From Bacteroidales bacterium (GTDB lineage: Bacteria; Bacteroidota; Bacteroidia; Bacteroidales; UBA3824): a stretch of 46,298 nt of DNA. A program made the position numbers and the translations under genes. Under the pieces are notes generated by a model. It was not told the DNA's origin. It did no database searches and saw only the letters and a program-made list of their open reading frames with translations. Shown here one piece after another: positions 16,366-26,040 of the stretch; positions within the stretch are counted from its first letter, which is position 1, and every line of letters begins with the position of its first letter. The DNA is taken from positions 1 to 46,298 of the forward strand of contig JAFXUC010000030.1 of the NCBI GenBank assembly GCA_017535325.1, in the 5' to 3' direction.

Positions 16366-17610
16366 CTACTCTGTTTTATGTTTATATTTAAAAAGCAACG
16401 CAAACAAAACCGCAACCGTCAAGGCGTAGGCGGCAAAAACAAACCACGAAGTCTGCCAGCCCTGCCAAATTGCCATGGGTTCAGTCTCTGAATATACGTT
16501 TGCATTTATGATTTTTTGCGCTATCAAAGTGCCGATTGTCGCGCCTATGCCGTTGGTCATCAGCATAAAAAGCCCCTGAGCCGACGAGCGTATGTTTTTG
16601 TCTGTCTCCCTGTCAACAAACAGAGAACCCGAAACGTTGAAAAAGTCGAACGCCACACCGTAAACAATGCAACTGAGAACAAACAGCCAGACACCGCCGC
16701 CCGGATTTCCGAGTCCGAAAAACAAAAACCTCAAACTCCATGCGACCATCGCAATCAAAACAACCCGCTTGATTCCGAATTTCTTTAAGAAGAAGGGAAT
16801 GAGCAGGATACACAAGGTTTCTGAAATCTGTGAAAGCGAAATCAAAATATTTGCGTGTTTTACGCCGAAAGTGCCGGCAAACTCCTCAATCGCACCGAAA
16901 CTCGTTATAAACGGGTTTGCATAACTGTTTGTGATTTGCAAGGCAACGCCCAAAAGCATCGAGAAAATAAAAAACATCGCCATTCTTTTGTCGGCAAAAA
17001 GTTTGAAAGCGTCAAGTCCAAGCATTGCGGCAAAAGATTTTTTGCCTTCCGAGGTTTTGATTTCGCATTTCGGGACAAAGTTGGCGTATCCGGCAAGCGC
17101 AATGCCCAAAATTCCTGAAACCAAAAACTGTTTTGAATTGTCCTGAAAGCCCAACAGGTCAACAACCCACATCGTGGCTATAAAACCTACCGTACCCCAG
17201 ACCCTGATCGGCGGAAAATCTTTCACTGTATCCATTCCCGACTTGTCCAAAGCATTGTAAGCCACTGAATATGAAAGCGAAAGACTCGACATATAAAAGC
17301 CTATTCCGATGAAAAAACAGCCGTACATTGCAGGAAAATTAATTTCACCGCTGCCGAAATTCCAAACGCCAAACATCGCCAGCGCACTTATAAAATGACA
17401 TATCTGGTAAAGTCTCTGCGCCTGAATAAAACGGTCGGCAACCATTCCGATTATTGCGGGAAAAAACAGCGATACAATGCCCTGTGTCGCATAAAAAGTA
17501 CCGATATTTTCTCCGTAACCGTTTGCACCGAGAAAAGTTCCCATCGAAGTAAGATACGCTCCCCAAACAGCGAATTGGAGAAAATTCATTATTGACAGTT
17601 TAATCTTCAT
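16366..17610 (-). CDS. NupG-type nucleoside:H+ symporter (MFS)
   Basis: A 414-residue polytopic protein with about 12 TM helices. The opening MKIKLSIMNFLQFAVWGAYL and the segment IRVWGTVGFIATMW are characteristic of the nucleoside:H+ symporter branch of MFS (NupG/XapB). It imports nucleosides across the inner membrane. The start at 17610 is preferred over 17637 because the family begins MKxKL, and because the longer start lies only 5 nt inside the -7 element at 17635-17642. It heads a two-gene unit with the downstream SpoIIE phosphatase. Exact substrate is unknown. Confidence 0.85.
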   Translation of the reverse strand: MKIKLSIMNFLQFAVWGAYLTSMGTFLGANGYGENIGTFYATQGIVSLFFPAIIGMVADRFIQAQRLYQICHFISALAMFGVWNFGSGEINFPAMYGCFFIGIGFYMSSLSLSYSVAYNALDKSGMDTVKDFPPIRVWGTVGFIATMWVVDLLGFQDNSKQFLVSGILGIALAGYANFVPKCEIKTSEGKKSFAAMLGLDAFKLFADKRMAMFFIFSMLLGVALQITNSYANPFITSFGAIEEFAGTFGVKHANILISLSQISETLCILLIPFFLKKFGIKRVVLIAMVAWSLRFLFFGLGNPGGGVWLFVLSCIVYGVAFDFFNVSGSLFVDRETDKNIRSSAQGLFMLMTNGIGATIGTLIAQKIINANVYSETEPMAIWQGWQTSWFVFAAYALTVAVLFALLFKYKHKTE

Positions 17611-17634
17611 AATTTTCAACAAAATTTTGAAAGC

Positions 17635-17666
17635 CAAATTTAAAGAGTTTTTACCATTTATGCAAA
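17635..17666 (-). promoter_or_regulatory. Nucleoside permease promoter (TTTG-N20-TAAATTTG)
   Basis: -33 TTTG at 17663-17666 and a perfect -7 TAAATTTG at 17635-17642, spaced 20 nt. It sits immediately downstream of the secDF terminator, as expected for a new transcription unit. Confidence 0.75.
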
Positions 17667-17670
17667 AAAA

Positions 17671-17712
17671 AATAAAAAAAACCGGAGCAAAACTTTAAAG
17701 TCCGCTCCGGTT
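17671..17712 (-). terminator. secDF intrinsic terminator
   Basis: Stem AACCGGAGC (17680-17688) with GCTCCGGTT (17704-17712), followed on the minus strand by eight Ts, an A and more Ts. It lies 23 nt after the secDF stop. Confidence 0.9.
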
Positions 17713-17734
17713 ATAATAATAATTTACATAAATA

Positions 17735-20700
17735 CTATTTTTTAGCAGCCTCAGAGTCGCCGCCCTTGAACTTTTTGAGCAAGTCGTATGTAATCGGCGA
17801 AGCGATACATACTGATGAATAAGTACCGACAATAATACCGAGCAACAATGCAAATACAAATCCTCTGATTACCTCACCGCCGAAAATAAAGATTACGAGC
17901 AATACGAACATTGTCGTAACTGAGGTGTTGACGGTACGGCTCAACGTAGAGTTGATTGCAAGGTCGATATTGGTCTTCAAGTCTCTGTTGGTGTGGAGAC
18001 CGATAAACTCTCTTACACGGTCAAACACAACCACGGTATCGTTGATAGAATATCCGACAATCGTAAGGATAGCCGCGATAAACGACTGGTCGATTTCCAT
18101 TGAGAACGGAAGCAGCGAACTGAACAGAGAGAAGACACCCAACACGATAATCGTATCGTGAATCAAAGCCGCCGTTGCACCCGCACCGTACTGCCAGTTC
18201 TTGAACCTTACGAGAATGTAGAGGAACATTACGATAAGCGAGAACAAAATTGCCCATACAGCCGACTGTTTGATGTCGTCCGCAATCGTAGGACCGACCT
18301 TTGAAGAAGACTGGAAACCGTAGTTTTCAACGGCATTGCTGTCGTTTGCCTTCGGAGAGCCGTTTACGATTACAAAACCTTGAAGGAACATATCACGGGT
18401 GATATTCTGTGTTTTGTAAAGCGACTTCAAGTTGTCGTAAAGCATGGTCTGGATTTCAGAATCCACGTTTTCGCCTTCGTCTTCAATACGGTATTTTGTG
18501 ATGATTTTTACCTGATTGTCAGAACCGAAAGTCTTAACCTGAGGAGCAGTACCCATGGGAGCGGCAAGTTTGTCAGCAACGTCAACCGTAGAAACAGGAG
18601 CGTCGAACCTTACTACAAAAGTACGGCCGCCGACAAAGTCAACGCCTTTGTCAAAACCTTTGGTGAACATCGATGCAAGGCTGATTACAATAGCAACAGC
18701 CGAGATGATGTAATAAGTTTTTTTCTTGTCGATGAAACTGATTTTCGTGTTTTTCAACGCGAACTCGTTTCCTGAATACCAGAAAGTAATGTCTTTGTTT
18801 TTGTTCAACAGGTAATCGAAGAACAAACGTGTTACAAAAATTGCCGTTACGAGGGTGGTGATAATACCGATTACCAACGTTGTGGCAAAACCCTGAATAG
18901 GACCGTGTCCGAAAATGTAAAGGATAATACCGGTCAATAAAGTCGTACAGTTACCGTCGAGAATTGCCGAGTAAGAGTTTTTGTAACCGTCCTGAATAGC
19001 AAGTTTCAAGCCCTTGTTGTTGTGAAGTTCCTCACGGATACGCTCATAAATAATAACGTTGGCGTCCACTGCCATACCCATTGTGAGGACGATACCGGCG
19101 ATACCGGGGAGCGTCAAAACCGCACCGAGAGATGCCAAAACGCCGAACAAGAAGAACACGTTGCAAACCAAAGCAATAGCCGAGGCAACGCCCGCCATTC
19201 TGTAATAGAAAATCATGTAAACAATCACAATCAAGAATGCGCCTACAAACGACCACATACCCTGATTGATTGTAGCCTGTCCCAAAGAAGGTCCTACGAT
19301 TTCCTCTTCGATAACTTTTGCCGGAGCAGGAAGTTTACCTGACTTCAAGATGTTAGCCAAGTCTTTTGCCTCGGTAACGGTGAAGTTACCGGTAATCTGA
19401 GAGTTTCCGCCGGAGATTTCAGACTGAACGGTCGGATAAGAATATACGTAGTTGTCAAGAACGATTGCAACCTGACGGCCGATGTTAGCCTTAGTGATTC
19501 TTGCCCAAGTTCTTGCGCCTTCGCCGTTCATTGTCATCGAAACCATTGCAGAGCCGCCTTTGCGCTCGTCAAACTCCTCACGTGCGTTTGTAATAGCATC
19601 GCCGTTCAAAGGAGCAGTGCCGTCAAAGTTAGTTGACTTAATGGCAACAAGTTCGTAGAAAGACTGAGAAGCGTCTCTGTCCATCGGTTTGACGCACCAG
19701 TAAAGTCTCAAATTGTCAGGCAACAAAGCCTTAACTTTCGGAGCGTTCAAATATTTGTTGACCGTAGCCGTATCTTTATAGTTGGCGTAACCTACTGCCG
19801 CACCGCCTACAAGATTGTTGTTCTGGTCAAGAACGGGATGAAGAACCGCAAACAATGGGTTCTCTTTTGCAAACATTTCGTAAGACTGGTTTTGAGCCGA
19901 AGCAGAATCTGCATTGTCGATAAGGCTCAAACCGGAAGAATCCGCATTTGAAATAAGCGAACTTGAAGAATCACTTGCAGATACAACGCTTTCAACATTG
20001 TTGTCAAAATCGTATTTTGCGTCGATAAGTTGCTTGATTTTTGCGTTGGCAGCCGTAATGTTTGACCAGATTTCGGTAACGTCGTATGTTTCCCAAAATT
20101 CGAGGTTGGCAGTTCCTTTAAGGAGGTTTTTAACCCTTTCAGGGTCTTTTACGCCAGGAAGTTCTACCAAAATTCTGCCCGTCTGACCGGTCAAAGGCTG
20201 AATATTAGGCTGTGTAACGCCGAATCTGTCGATACGGGTACGCAAAACGTTGAAAGAGTTTGCAATAGCAGCCTCAGATTCTTCCCTCAAAACTTTAAGC
20301 ACGTCAGCGTTTGTAGAGTTGAAGGTTACTCTGTTTTTCAAATTTTCATTAACGTAGAAAATAGAAGCGAGTTTTCCGTGGGGTGCAACCTCCTCGTAAG
20401 CCTTTCCGAAAAGCGAAATGAAATCGTCCTGAGAGTTTTTCTGTCTTTCTTTTGCAAGCGACATCGCTTTGAGAAAAGTGGAATCTTTGCTGTGTTCCGA
20501 CAAAGCGTTAACGACATCCGGAACAGAAACTTCCAAAATGACGTTCATACCGCCTTTAAGGTCAAGACCGAAATTCAATTCGTTTTCCAAACATTCCTTG
20601 TAAGTGTACCCAAAAAACACCTTCTGTGAACCGATAGAGTCCAAATATTTAGCCTCTTTGTCAGGATCTCCCGCCGCAAACTTCGCAGCCTTGGATTTCA

Positions 20701-20791
20701 CATTAGAGGTTACCACCGAAAACGAGAGGTGGAACAAACACGCGAGTGCCAAAGCAACCGCGAGGACTCTGATTAATCCTTTATTTGACAT
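17735..20791 (-). CDS. secDF: SecD-SecF fusion protein, protein translocase subunit
   Basis: A 1018-residue single-chain SecDF as found in Bacteroidota. The SecD half begins MSNKGLIRVLAVALALACLF (TM1) and carries the signature NFGLDLKGGMNVILEV, the large periplasmic P1 domain, then five TM helices including GMAVDANVIIYERIREE (around residue 574). The SecF half starts near residue 690 with FVGGRTFVVRF and includes YSINDTVVVFDRVRE (around residue 920), the conserved Asp region used in proton-driven substrate pulling. It assists SecYEG by using proton-motive force. It has a perfect promoter upstream and a strong terminator downstream, so it is a single-gene unit. An acidic/Ser-rich insertion lies around residues 262-300 of the SecD periplasmic part. 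Confidence 0.96.
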   Translation of the reverse strand: MSNKGLIRVLAVALALACLFHLSFSVVTSNVKSKAAKFAAGDPDKEAKYLDSIGSQKVFFGYTYKECLENELNFGLDLKGGMNVILEVSVPDVVNALSEHSKDSTFLKAMSLAKERQKNSQDDFISLFGKAYEEVAPHGKLASIFYVNENLKNRVTFNSTNADVLKVLREESEAAIANSFNVLRTRIDRFGVTQPNIQPLTGQTGRILVELPGVKDPERVKNLLKGTANLEFWETYDVTEIWSNITAANAKIKQLIDAKYDFDNNVESVVSASDSSSSLISNADSSGLSLIDNADSASAQNQSYEMFAKENPLFAVLHPVLDQNNNLVGGAAVGYANYKDTATVNKYLNAPKVKALLPDNLRLYWCVKPMDRDASQSFYELVAIKSTNFDGTAPLNGDAITNAREEFDERKGGSAMVSMTMNGEGARTWARITKANIGRQVAIVLDNYVYSYPTVQSEISGGNSQITGNFTVTEAKDLANILKSGKLPAPAKVIEEEIVGPSLGQATINQGMWSFVGAFLIVIVYMIFYYRMAGVASAIALVCNVFFLFGVLASLGAVLTLPGIAGIVLTMGMAVDANVIIYERIREELHNNKGLKLAIQDGYKNSYSAILDGNCTTLLTGIILYIFGHGPIQGFATTLVIGIITTLVTAIFVTRLFFDYLLNKNKDITFWYSGNEFALKNTKISFIDKKKTYYIISAVAIVISLASMFTKGFDKGVDFVGGRTFVVRFDAPVSTVDVADKLAAPMGTAPQVKTFGSDNQVKIITKYRIEDEGENVDSEIQTMLYDNLKSLYKTQNITRDMFLQGFVIVNGSPKANDSNAVENYGFQSSSKVGPTIADDIKQSAVWAILFSLIVMFLYILVRFKNWQYGAGATAALIHDTIIVLGVFSLFSSLLPFSMEIDQSFIAAILTIVGYSINDTVVVFDRVREFIGLHTNRDLKTNIDLAINSTLSRTVNTSVTTMFVLLVIFIFGGEVIRGFVFALLLGIIVGTYSSVCIASPITYDLLKKFKGGDSEAAKK

Positions 20792-20849
20792 TGTTAAACG
20801 TTTATTTTTATATTTTTTTATTATGCATTGCGTATACTTTTAGCGGCTG

Positions 20850-20880
20850 CAAAGATAAATATTTTTTTTAATATCACAAA
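20850..20880 (-). promoter_or_regulatory. secDF promoter (TTTG-N19-TATCTTTG)
   Basis: -33 TTTG at 20877-20880, a 19-nt spacer and a perfect -7 TATCTTTG at 20850-20857 on the minus strand. Leader of about 50 nt to the ATG at 20791. Confidence 0.8.
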
Positions 20881-20914
20881 AAATTGACATTAACTTTAAT
20901 AAATTTTTTTTAAT

Positions 20915-20959
20915 AAAAAAAACCGGAAATCCCGCGCTGAAAAAACGCAGGATTTCCGG
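20915..20959 (-). terminator. Terminator of the helicase/coiled-coil unit
   Basis: Stem CCGGAAATCCCGCG (20923-20936) with CGCAGGATTTCCGG (20946-20959), one mismatch, followed on the minus strand by eight Ts. It lies just downstream of the stop at 20991. Confidence 0.88.
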
Positions 20960-20990
20960 CTCGAAACTTTATAATTCAAAACAAAAATGT

Positions 20991-21662
20991 CTATTTGAAC
21001 TTCAAATACAAAAACGCCGAAAAACCAATCAAACCGATTAACAAAACAATTACCGTCCAAAGCAAACCTTTCAAGGAAGAAATAGCGGCTGAGTTTTTTT
21101 GCGACTGTTTAAAAGCCTGATTGTCAGTGATAACCTTATTAATTTTTTCCAGTTCCTCATTGTTGGATTTCTGACCTTGAATTGCCTCGGAAAGCAAAAC
21201 GCTCAGTTTTTCAAACCTTGCAGGAAAATCCACCGCCCCGATTTTGTCCTTCAATTCCGTCGTACTCTGGGCAAGTTCGAGGTAAGAGTTTAGAAGTTGG
21301 TCGGTTTTTTCCGCCTGATTCAGATAAGAGGATTTTACAAGTTCGATTTTTTTCAACGCCTCCTCAGCATTGTTTTTGAGAACCGACGACTGCTCCGACA
21401 CGAGGTTTTTAACAGAGTTTTCCGCCGTTGAAGCCACCGAGGCTATCTTTTGAGAAGTTTCGGTATTGATTTGGTCAATGTATTTCTGGTAAAGGGAAGT
21501 CAGTTTGTCCAAATTACCGGCAAACTCCTTGTGAATGGTTTTTGCCTCCTCTATGACCGCATCAGAGGCCTTACCCGCCTCGGAAATCATCTCAGAGGCA
21601 GACTTCAAACTTTCAAGTTCGTTTTGCAACTGCAACAACTCGTTGTTAATCAATTCTTTCAT
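20991..21662 (-). CDS. Tail-anchored coiled-coil protein
   Basis: A 223-residue protein that is almost entirely helical coiled coil (residues 1-195, rich in E, K, S, A, N, Q heptads) with a single C-terminal TM helix (about 201-220, LLWTVIVLLIGLIGFSAFLY) and a short KFK end. There is no signal peptide, so the coil is predicted to be cytoplasmic and held at the inner membrane. It resembles chemoreceptor-like or ApoE-like coiled coils only in composition. It begins 36 nt after the helicase-like gene and shares its terminator, so both are likely one transcript; it may be the helicase's membrane partner. No family recognised. Confidence 0.75.
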   Translation of the reverse strand: MKELINNELLQLQNELESLKSASEMISEAGKASDAVIEEAKTIHKEFAGNLDKLTSLYQKYIDQINTETSQKIASVASTAENSVKNLVSEQSSVLKNNAEEALKKIELVKSSYLNQAEKTDQLLNSYLELAQSTTELKDKIGAVDFPARFEKLSVLLSEAIQGQKSNNEELEKINKVITDNQAFKQSQKNSAAISSLKGLLWTVIVLLIGLIGFSAFLYLKFK

Positions 21663-21698
21663 ATCGGTATATCGTTTTTTATAAAGTTCTAAAAAAAA

Positions 21699-24600
21699 TT
21701 ATAAAACCTCGCGGGTTTTTAAGACCCCGGCATTAAACTTTTTAAGCCAGTTCAGTTGTAGTTTCATAGACAAAATACATTCCGATTCGTCTTTCAAATC
21801 AAAATTTTCTTCGCTGATTTTTTTTGTCAACTTGTTGAAATCCTCTACAAACTGCTCCGTCTTTTCTGTATGTCTCAACTTGTCAAGACCCTCGCTGATA
21901 GTCTGATACGCCTCATAACGGCCTTCTCTGTCGAATTGCGACAAAGTAAACAGACGGCAGTATCCGTAGACTATCTTGTCGGCAAAACCGCGCCTTAAAA
22001 TATCATGGCTGTCAACCGAGGCCTGCAAACTCAGAAGTTCGTTGATATTGCCGTCGGTCTTGGAGACCGCCTTTATAATACCGTCAACATCCTTCGGGAA
22101 AGCCTCCTCTTCGTCCTCAAACAAATATCCGCATTTGTAGCGCGAAACAAAATAGTTTTGAAGATTTTTGGAGAAAACCTCCTCTGAAAAACTTCCGTCT
22201 TTCTGCTCTTGAAGCACTCTTTTGAAGAAATTTCCCGAATCTTTTGCCGCCCTTTCGTAAAGAGGATAAACCTCGGCATAGAAAAAGTCTATCAAAACGC
22301 CGGCATATTTTTCTATCAGAAGATATTTTTCCTCGTCAATGTCCGAAAGATACAAAAGCACTTTTTCTTTCGTAAGATTTCTCTGCAAAACAGGCAGAAG
22401 TTTCATCCTGTAAAAATCCTTGTTGTGCTTTGTCATAAAGACTTCGGTCTCTTCTTTCGCTGAATTTATCAGATAATCGTCTATTAAGTCTATTTCTTTT
22501 AACCTCGAAATCGCTCTGAGAGTATCCCTGCGGTTGCGGAATCTTTCGTAAAACGCCTGAAATTCAGTACGTTTTCCCTCGCCGAGATTTTTTACCCTGA
22601 CATTGTACAACTTTGCAAGCAGTTTTTCAAAAGCCTCATAACTGCGGCTCTGATTGTAACAACGCCTCAAAGCGGTAGTAGTAATGTCAGTTTTTAAAAT
22701 TGTGTTCAAAAACTGAGCCGCCTCAAAAAAACTGTTGTTATAAAAAGGTATGACAACAGAAGTTTTGCCGCCCTCTTCCACCAAATCAAGCGCGGTCTGA
22801 ATACCGTTGCCTTCTTCCGCCTCGTTCTCGTTTTCCATAACGGAAAGAAAAACAAGCGGATTTTCGGTGTTAAGTTTTATCAAATCAAAGATATATGTCT
22901 GAATTTTTTCGGCGATTGTCTTATCGTAACTCATCTCCGGCATGTTAAGTCCGCCGGTCTTGAAATTGATAAAACCAAGACTTTTGGTCTTGTCAGAAGA
23001 ATATATGTACAACTGATAAGGATTGAAACTCGGCTCCGCATCTATCTGAATGTCAATGTTAAACTCGTTGTAAACCGCGTCAATTATCGTCTGACGGAAA
23101 GAATACCTCGGAAAAACAACGCCGTCGAGAATTTCCTTAATCACGGCTTTTTCTTTGTCGGGACCCGGATTCTGCGATTGCAGACGTTGAAGGTTAGTTA
23201 CCGTGTCAAAGTCTGTAACAGATTCGTTTTCAACGGTTTTCATACTGCCGGAGGAATCTCTGACGGTTTCAAAACCCGAAAAATTTCTGTCAACAGTGTT
23301 GATAAACAAATCAGCCGTAACAGTTTTGTCCTTTGCACCGCGGAGGTTCATTCTGCAAAAAGCGTCCAACGAAACAGGCGGCTCAAAATAAATTACGTTT
23401 GTAAGTTTTTTTACCCTGATACCCGTTCCGGCAGACTGAGCCGCTGCAAGCACGGAGGTTTCTCCTGAAATAAACTTCTCGCACGCCTTCATTCCCGAAA
23501 CCGCCTCCGAACTTGTGATGTCGCGGTCCAACTCCACGATGTCGCCGGCATAATAACCGGTTTCCAAACCGCTGATTTTATAATCCTTGTCGTCAAAGGG
23601 ACACTTTTCCGAAAAGATTACAGCCGTGGGATTTTTGGCGTTTGAAATAATTCTTTCCGCTTCCGCCTGCTTTACTTTACGCGCATACGCGCCCAAATCG
23701 TCGGTATTGCCCGCGCCTTTCAACTGAACCTCATGCACAAAAAGGCTGACTTTTCCGGCAGGCTCGTCAGAAATAACAACCCTTTCGGTTTGAAGTTTTT
23801 GCGAAATCTCGTTAATAATGTTAGCCTCCTTGGTCCACGTAAACGCGCCAGTCCTCAGAATGTTGATGTTTTCGTCGGAAAAATTTCCCGCGATTATATT
23901 CTTAATATCCTGATAATAAGAGCGGAAGTCAAAAGTTTGAAGACAAACCCTCTGCGCCTCGTCCACCATCACAAAATACACGGGAATTTTTCGGGAGTCA
24001 ATTCTCTTAAAAATATCCCTGATGTACGGATCGTGTACCAAAGACGGCGAAAGAAACGTTACTATGCTTTTGCCGCTGACAATATCCCCGACAGCCAAAT
24101 CCCTGTCGTAAGAATTTTGCAAAGCGGGATTTACATAATAGTCGGTTTCGATTCTGCGCTCCCTAAGCATATTGAACTGCATGTCCATAACGGCAAGCGT
24201 CGGCGAAAGTACAAAACTGTAACCGGGTTTCATCAAGGCGGCAAAAAGCGCAATCAAAGTTTTGCCCGTGGCAGGCGGCGAAACATGAAGCACATTCTCG
24301 CCGTTGAGCAAATAAGCAATGCTCTGAGCCTGATAATCCAAGAAACTGTTTTTTCCGAAAATATTTTTCAGGAAAAACTTCAAAGCCTCTTCCTGCTCAA
24401 AACTTTTTTCAACCTCCGGCGAAGTATCTTCGTCCTCCTCATCGGAAGAGTCTTCGTCATAAGCAGAGGTTTCTTTACGCAAAGGAAGGTTGATGTCGTA
24501 ATATATGTAATTGTTAAACAGAAGTTTGGTTTCGGCAACGGGAAGTTTTGCAGAGCGTATCAAAGCATATTTTTTTGCTTTTGTCTCAACAATCTTTTCG

Positions 24601-25814
24601 TCAAAACCGCTGCGTGCCAAAACCGAAATGTCTATCAGCAAATCGTATTCTTTTGGAGAGTCAAACTCCGAAATGTTTTCTCTGCTGCCCTGATAAAGCA
24701 GATTCAACTCGGTAGAAGCAAACTCGTCAGAAAAATAAATGTCAAGTTTAACATTCGGGAACACCCTGCCGAGGTTTTCAAGCGTAAAAAATTTGTTGAA
24801 ATGCTGCTTCAAATCCTCAACCGCCAAAAAAGCGCAAGGCACGTCCCTTTCGATAACGCCGATTTTCCAACTTTTGGCATCCAAGGGCAGCGCACCCGAA
24901 TTAACAGCCTCCAACAAAACTTTCTGTATTCTGGCAATCGCAAAAGGCGTAAGCGCGATTTGCAAAGCCTCGATACCGTCCTCTGTATTATAAAGCGGTG
25001 TATTGTAATTTTCTCTGATAATATCGAAATACGGACTCTGCGTGAAAAAAGAGAGTTCGTCGGTCTTGTGCGAGAGAATATCCATTTTACGGATAACCAC
25101 CCTGCCGTCAATACCCAAAGGATTGAGCAAAGCCGAAACCGCGTCTTCGGTAATCCAGTCAGTGGTATCCACCATGGAATCGTCGGTATTGAACTTATAA
25201 GTAAGTGTCAGCGACGAATTTTCGGCGTAGGGCGCGGAAAAATTCAAATCACATTTTTCATTCAAAAATGTATACGACGGATTGGCTTTCAAAGCCTCAA
25301 TATCGCGGCGGAGTTTTTTTGAGTTCTTTACAATACTCTGAAAATCACAGTCTATGTTTGCAAACTGAAAAATATAATCTCCCTGAGAAAATACAGCCCC
25401 GTAGGTCAGAAAGTCGTAAATCATTTCTAAACGCGGGTCGGTACTTTTGATTCTTTTTGCCTTGATTCTCGGCTCTATAATGTGCAAAGCCTTGAAAACC
25501 AAGTCCTGAACCTCGCGTTTTGGCATTTCACGGTAAATACCGCCCTCCGGCGAAATTCTTTTCATCGTCTTGCCGATGGTAGTAGAGAGAATGTCCTCCA
25601 CAAACTGCGAAGCATACGCCGGAGTACCCCTTGAAACAATATTGTACAAAACAGCAACAGCCGCATCCGAGGATTCGTCCGTCATATTGATATTTGTCTC
25701 TACATCAAAATATGACAATTGCTCCAAAAGCGGCTCCACTTTGTCTTTCATGAAACCGTTTGCTTTGAGAGTCTCTATTGCGCTTGTAAAATATCCCGCT
25801 TTGAGTTGTAACAT
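21699..25814 (-). CDS. Large superfamily 2 helicase-like protein of unknown family
   Basis: A 1371-residue protein. Residues 1-480 have no domain I recognise and end in an acidic linker (DEDSSDEEDEDTSPEVE). A helicase core follows: motif I SPPATGKT (K518), motif II MVDEAQ (D618-E619) and a C-terminal RecA-like lobe with TAVIFSE and AAQSAGTGIRV...VIYFEPPVSLDAFCRMNLRGAKD, resembling motifs V-VI of RecQ/DEAD proteins but with R-GAKD in place of GRAGR. About 550 further C-terminal residues are unassigned. The start at 25814 is set by a perfect promoter at 25848-25879, which excludes the upstream ATG at 25901. Co-oriented with the tail-anchored coiled-coil gene. Defence, repair or DNA-partition roles are all possible; none is shown. 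Confidence 0.75.
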   Translation of the reverse strand: MLQLKAGYFTSAIETLKANGFMKDKVEPLLEQLSYFDVETNINMTDESSDAAVAVLYNIVSRGTPAYASQFVEDILSTTIGKTMKRISPEGGIYREMPKREVQDLVFKALHIIEPRIKAKRIKSTDPRLEMIYDFLTYGAVFSQGDYIFQFANIDCDFQSIVKNSKKLRRDIEALKANPSYTFLNEKCDLNFSAPYAENSSLTLTYKFNTDDSMVDTTDWITEDAVSALLNPLGIDGRVVIRKMDILSHKTDELSFFTQSPYFDIIRENYNTPLYNTEDGIEALQIALTPFAIARIQKVLLEAVNSGALPLDAKSWKIGVIERDVPCAFLAVEDLKQHFNKFFTLENLGRVFPNVKLDIYFSDEFASTELNLLYQGSRENISEFDSPKEYDLLIDISVLARSGFDEKIVETKAKKYALIRSAKLPVAETKLLFNNYIYYDINLPLRKETSAYDEDSSDEEDEDTSPEVEKSFEQEEALKFFLKNIFGKNSFLDYQAQSIAYLLNGENVLHVSPPATGKTLIALFAALMKPGYSFVLSPTLAVMDMQFNMLRERRIETDYYVNPALQNSYDRDLAVGDIVSGKSIVTFLSPSLVHDPYIRDIFKRIDSRKIPVYFVMVDEAQRVCLQTFDFRSYYQDIKNIIAGNFSDENINILRTGAFTWTKEANIINEISQKLQTERVVISDEPAGKVSLFVHEVQLKGAGNTDDLGAYARKVKQAEAERIISNAKNPTAVIFSEKCPFDDKDYKISGLETGYYAGDIVELDRDITSSEAVSGMKACEKFISGETSVLAAAQSAGTGIRVKKLTNVIYFEPPVSLDAFCRMNLRGAKDKTVTADLFINTVDRNFSGFETVRDSSGSMKTVENESVTDFDTVTNLQRLQSQNPGPDKEKAVIKEILDGVVFPRYSFRQTIIDAVYNEFNIDIQIDAEPSFNPYQLYIYSSDKTKSLGFINFKTGGLNMPEMSYDKTIAEKIQTYIFDLIKLNTENPLVFLSVMENENEAEEGNGIQTALDLVEEGGKTSVVIPFYNNSFFEAAQFLNTILKTDITTTALRRCYNQSRSYEAFEKLLAKLYNVRVKNLGEGKRTEFQAFYERFRNRRDTLRAISRLKEIDLIDDYLINSAKEETEVFMTKHNKDFYRMKLLPVLQRNLTKEKVLLYLSDIDEEKYLLIEKYAGVLIDFFYAEVYPLYERAAKDSGNFFKRVLQEQKDGSFSEEVFSKNLQNYFVSRYKCGYLFEDEEEAFPKDVDGIIKAVSKTDGNINELLSLQASVDSHDILRRGFADKIVYGYCRLFTLSQFDREGRYEAYQTISEGLDKLRHTEKTEQFVEDFNKLTKKISEENFDLKDESECILSMKLQLNWLKKFNAGVLKTREVL

Positions 25815-25847
25815 ATCGCATAAGTTTTTATACGTACTACCTAATTG

Positions 25848-25879
25848 CAAATTTAATGCTTTTTTTTCAAAGCCGCAAA
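25848..25879 (-). promoter_or_regulatory. Promoter of the helicase unit (TTTG-N20-TAAATTTG)
   Basis: -33 TTTG at 25876-25879, 20-nt spacer and perfect -7 TAAATTTG at 25848-25855, minus strand. Leader of about 27 nt to the start at 25814. Confidence 0.75.
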
Positions 25880-25956
25880 ATATTTTTTCAATAAAAAACA
25901 CTTATTCTATATTAACTGTATAAAAATACAACTTAACAAAAAGTTTATACAAAAAA

Positions 25957-25988
25957 TTTGGTACATATATTGTAACTTCATACATTTG
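25957..25988 (+). promoter_or_regulatory. Promoter of the 47-residue membrane peptide gene (TTTG-N20-TACATTTG)
   Basis: -33 TTTG at 25957-25960, 20-nt spacer and perfect -7 TACATTTG at 25981-25988. Start near 25995, leader of about 46 nt. It is divergent from the helicase promoter about 80 nt away. Confidence 0.8.
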
Positions 25989-26040
25989 TAACAAGAAAAA
26001 TAAATCAATTATAGTCTAACATTTTTAAAACTTTACTATT

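Noticed and set aside
23733..25322. A 529-codon open frame on the plus strand opposite the helicase-like gene
   Set aside because: It lies wholly antisense to the helicase core, is rich in Arg, Lys, Phe and Asn without domain motifs, and has no promoter; it is a product of the codon bias of the real gene.
25815..25901. N-terminal extension of the helicase-like protein to the ATG at 25901
   Set aside because: A perfect -33/-7 promoter lies inside this stretch at 25848-25879, so the transcript starts after that ATG.
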